64,000 nt of DNA, taken from positions 70,691,001-70,755,000 of the forward strand of contig NC_088920.1 of assembly GCF_038396675.1 (NCBI RefSeq). The letters are read 5' to 3'. Origin of the DNA: Hydra vulgaris. Its lineage: Eukaryota; Cnidaria; Hydrozoa; Anthoathecata; Hydridae. This document shows positions 61,453 through 64,000 of this stretch, in pieces; positions within the stretch are counted from its first letter, which is position 1; each line of letters begins with the position of its first letter. The notes under the pieces were generated by a model. It had not been told where the DNA came from, searched no databases, and saw only the letters and a program-made list of their open reading frames with translations. A program made the position numbers and the translations under genes.

Positions 61453-62640
61453 GTCCGATCTCTGAATAGATTGATATCATTAACAAAATTGTTAATGCAC
61501 AAGTTACAGTAGAATTTGAAGTCCAACAAACTGTGTGAGTTTGAGCTATCTTGTATTTATTGAATACCATTGTCCAAATTATTCACTCAACAACATCGCC
61601 AATTTTGCAATACAGCCTGAAAAGTTAAACGTCGTAATGAACATCATAATATTAGATATCCTTATAAATAGTTGACCTAACCGTCTCTATTCAAATTAGA
61701 TGTTACCATACCACTTCTTCAAAGAAATATTCCGCTGCCTTGCTGATTCGTACCTTATCTCAAGCGGTGAAACAAATATTTTAGATACTGAAGATGTTTC
61801 TCAAGCTGTTGCACTCAAAGAATTTTATGCTGACAACCAACAATTTTTGGCAATAGATTTCTGGCAATAGATCTGCAAGTGATCAGCATTTATCGGGAAG
61901 TGGTCAAATATTAGAAAACACAGGAGATGGTAACGAAATAAATATTTCCTGATCAACTGATACTGGGTCAGTAGACATTGTTGGATTCTTTGTCATTCAC
62001 GCTTTCGCTCAGTTCGAGAAAAGACGCTTCCGTAATATTGCTTATTAACTTAATTTAAAAAAAGATATTTGCTAAAACATTATTCGTTTTTATTTCTCCA
62101 TGGAATGGCGGCTTGATAGTACTTAACCATGAAGGAAAATATTTTCTGAGGGGTTAACAAAATGTTCTCTTAGAGATAGTATCAAAAAGCTCTAGGAGGA
62201 GGTTACAAAAAAATTTAGGCGGACAAAGTGGTCAAGTTGCGTCAAACTCCTATTTTACATCTTCTGACATTTTTGTCGCTAATTTTATAAGATTTCAAAA
62301 ACAGCCAACTACTCTAACTAAAGTAAGACAAATTAAACACGCGTGATAAAAAATATTCCAAGTTACACCCGACACTGTTATGAATAACAAAAACCAAGGC
62401 ATTATTTCTTTTAGCAGAAAAAGAAATTATATTTAAATAAACAATGCATTTTTTTTTTTTTGTAATTTAAAATATTGGGAATAAGAGAGTAAATCATCAT
62501 TATTAGCATAAAATAAATTATTATCGCGAGAGTTAAAAATTATATCAATTAACGCTTTTTTTTTTGTAATATTGCATACCATAGTGCCTGAGGGAATTGA
62601 AGTGATTGGATCACCTTTTAAATATACTTTAAACAACTAA
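61453..62640. other. Right continuation of the region interrupted by Tc1 copy 2, unidentified
   Basis: Short open stretches: NKIVNAQVTVEFEVQQTV (about 61490-61540); a 56-codon frame 61700-61870 (MLPYHFFKEIFRCLADSYLISSGETN); and a minus-strand frame 62636-62433 (67 codons, no motif). Given the ATPase fragment to the left, this may be remains of a second virus-like element. Confidence 0.35.

Positions 62641-62727
<87 letters not shown>
62641..62727. repeat. (TA)n array
   Basis: Almost pure TA between the unidentified region and the TPR gene. Confidence 0.95.
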
Positions 62728-62733
<6 letters not shown>

Positions 62734-62924
62734 TATAATATCGCAATAACAAAATCTATACTTTCAAAATTCTTTAAATTTTTTATAAAGTAAGTTTAAA
62801 CCATAAGTTTCATCTCTTAAGTTATAATAAATATTACTTACAATTTACAAAATATCAAAATTTTCAACCTTATATTAAAACTAAATGTAATATAACTTTA
62901 TATATATTAAAACTAAAATAATAA

Positions 62925-64000
62925 TCAAATAATTAAACTACTTGTTTGCTGTTTTTCTAAATAATTTAAACAGATTGCGATATTATTTTTTGTTGACATT
63001 GTAGTCGGATGGTTGATACCTAAAATTTCAGTTTTTATTTTATCAACAGAATAATAAATTTCTAAAGCTTCGTTATATTTTCCCATTTCGTTCAAACAGT
63101 TTGCGATATTATTTTTTGTTGACATTGTAGACGGATGGTTGATACCTAAAATTTCAGTTTGTATTTTATCAACAGAATAATTAATTTCTAAAGCTTCGTT
63201 ATATTTTCCCATTTTTCTCAAACAGATTGCGATATTATTTTTTGTTCCCATTGTAGACGGATGGTTGATACCTAAAATTTCAGTTTTTATTTTATCAACA
63301 GAATAATTAATTTCTAAAGCTTCGTTATATTTTCCCATTTTTCTCAAACAGATTGCGATATTATTTTTTGTTCCCATTGTAGACGGATGGTTGATACCTA
63401 AAATTTCAGTTTTTATTTTATCAACAGAATAATTAATTTCTAAAGCTTCGTTATATTTTCCCATATCGTACAAACAGAGTGCGATATTATTTTTTGTTGA
63501 CATTGTATCCGGATGGTTGATACCTAAAATTTCAGTTTGTATTTTATCAACAGAATAATTAATTTCTAAAGCTTCGTTATATTTTCCCATAACGCTCAAA
63601 CAGCTTGCGATATTATTTTTTGTTGACATTGAAGACGGATGGTTGATACCTAAAATTTCAGTTTGTATTTTATCAACAGAATAATTAATTTCTAAAGCTT
63701 CGTTATATTTTCCCATAGCGTACAAACAGAGTGCGATATTATTTTTTGTTGACATTGTATCCGGATGGTTGATACCTAAAATTTCAGTTTGTATTTTATC
63801 AACAGAATAATTAATTTCTAAAGCTTCGTTATATTTTCCCATAACGCTCAAACAGTTTGCGATATTATTTTTTGTTGACATTGTATCCGGATGGTTGATA
63901 CCTAAAATTTCAGTTTGTATTTTATCAACAGAATAATTAATTTCTAAAGCTTCGTTATATTTTCCCATAGCGTACAAACAGAGTGCGATATTATTTTTTG
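62925..64000 (-). CDS. Tetratricopeptide-repeat protein (kinesin-light-chain-like TPR), partial
   Basis: Minus strand, open from the right edge to a TAA at 62925; the start lies outside. At least eight 42-residue repeats with the pattern (M)GKYNEALEI-YSVDKI-TEILGINHP-TMSTKNNIA-CL, i.e. TPR_12/kinesin-light-chain-type repeats, ending LEKQQTSSLII. TPRs bind other proteins; cnidarian genomes have many such repeat proteins, often with NB-ARC domains upstream (family knowledge, not seen here). The repeats are nearly identical at DNA level with a 126-base period, so the array is young or homogenised. Confidence 0.9.
   Translation of the reverse strand, partial: KNNIALCLYAMGKYNEALEINYSVDKIQTEILGINHPDTMSTKNNIANCLSVMGKYNEALEINYSVDKIQTEILGINHPDTMSTKNNIALCLYAMGKYNEALEINYSVDKIQTEILGINHPSSMSTKNNIASCLSVMGKYNEALEINYSVDKIQTEILGINHPDTMSTKNNIALCLYDMGKYNEALEINYSVDKIKTEILGINHPSTMGTKNNIAICLRKMGKYNEALEINYSVDKIKTEILGINHPSTMGTKNNIAICLRKMGKYNEALEINYSVDKIQTEILGINHPSTMSTKNNIANCLNEMGKYNEALEIYYSVDKIKTEILGINHPTTMSTKNNIAICLNYLEKQQTSSLII

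Overview
The window reads as eukaryotic, metazoan, repeat-dominated DNA: strongly AT-rich, with many (TA)n arrays, spliceosomal GT-AG introns, tRNA-derived SINEs, THAP/P elements, hAT, Tc1/mariner and APE-type non-LTR retrotransposons. A cnidarian such as Hydra is my best guess, from general look and element mix rather than from any diagnostic host gene. Almost no ordinary host gene is visible. The exceptions are a long TPR-repeat gene running off the right edge, and an isolated exon encoding a UBZ4/Rad18-type zinc finger.

1-15.9 kb is one recently dead Polinton/Maverick (virus-like, self-synthesizing DNA transposon), entered from its left side. The minus strand carries an integrase (off the left edge), a parvovirus-type phospholipase A2 domain and a zinc-ribbon protein. 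Divergently on the plus strand follow a packaging ATPase, penton-like minor capsid protein, a glycine-rich PX-like protein, a possible dUTPase-fold protein, a coiled-coil membrane protein, a DUF8207-like protein, a core protein, the major capsid protein (split by a Tc1-type transposon), two small unknown proteins, protein-primed DNA polymerase B, an adenain-like protease and a fibre-like protein. Nearly every gene has only one or a few stops or frameshifts, and most share a TATATA...AAAATG start signal.

16-24.7 kb holds an internally deleted mariner, a 5'-truncated non-LTR retrotransposon, a tRNA SINE, a hAT C-terminal remnant and the UBZ4 exon. 25.9-36.1 kb appears to be a hAT element whose gene joins an OTU cysteine-protease domain to a TTF/DUF4371-type hAT transposase. 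A 4.9-kb P element (THAP-domain transposase, five exons, exact 8-bp target duplication) has inserted upstream of that gene. 36-44 kb holds satellites, perfect palindromes and a minus-strand non-LTR retrotransposon interrupted by a second Tc1-type element.

44-64 kb continues with a SINE, a long foldback MITE duplicated inside (TA)n arrays, a highly decayed second Polinton-type polymerase with embedded telomere-like repeats, two more minus-strand non-LTR elements, a short P-like element keeping only a THAP exon, a 35-bp minisatellite, an A32-like packaging-ATPase fragment, a second copy of the capsid-splitting Tc1 element (itself split by a plus-strand non-LTR element), and the TPR gene. The layout is layered nesting; several insertions can be ordered in time because they interrupt recognisable genes.
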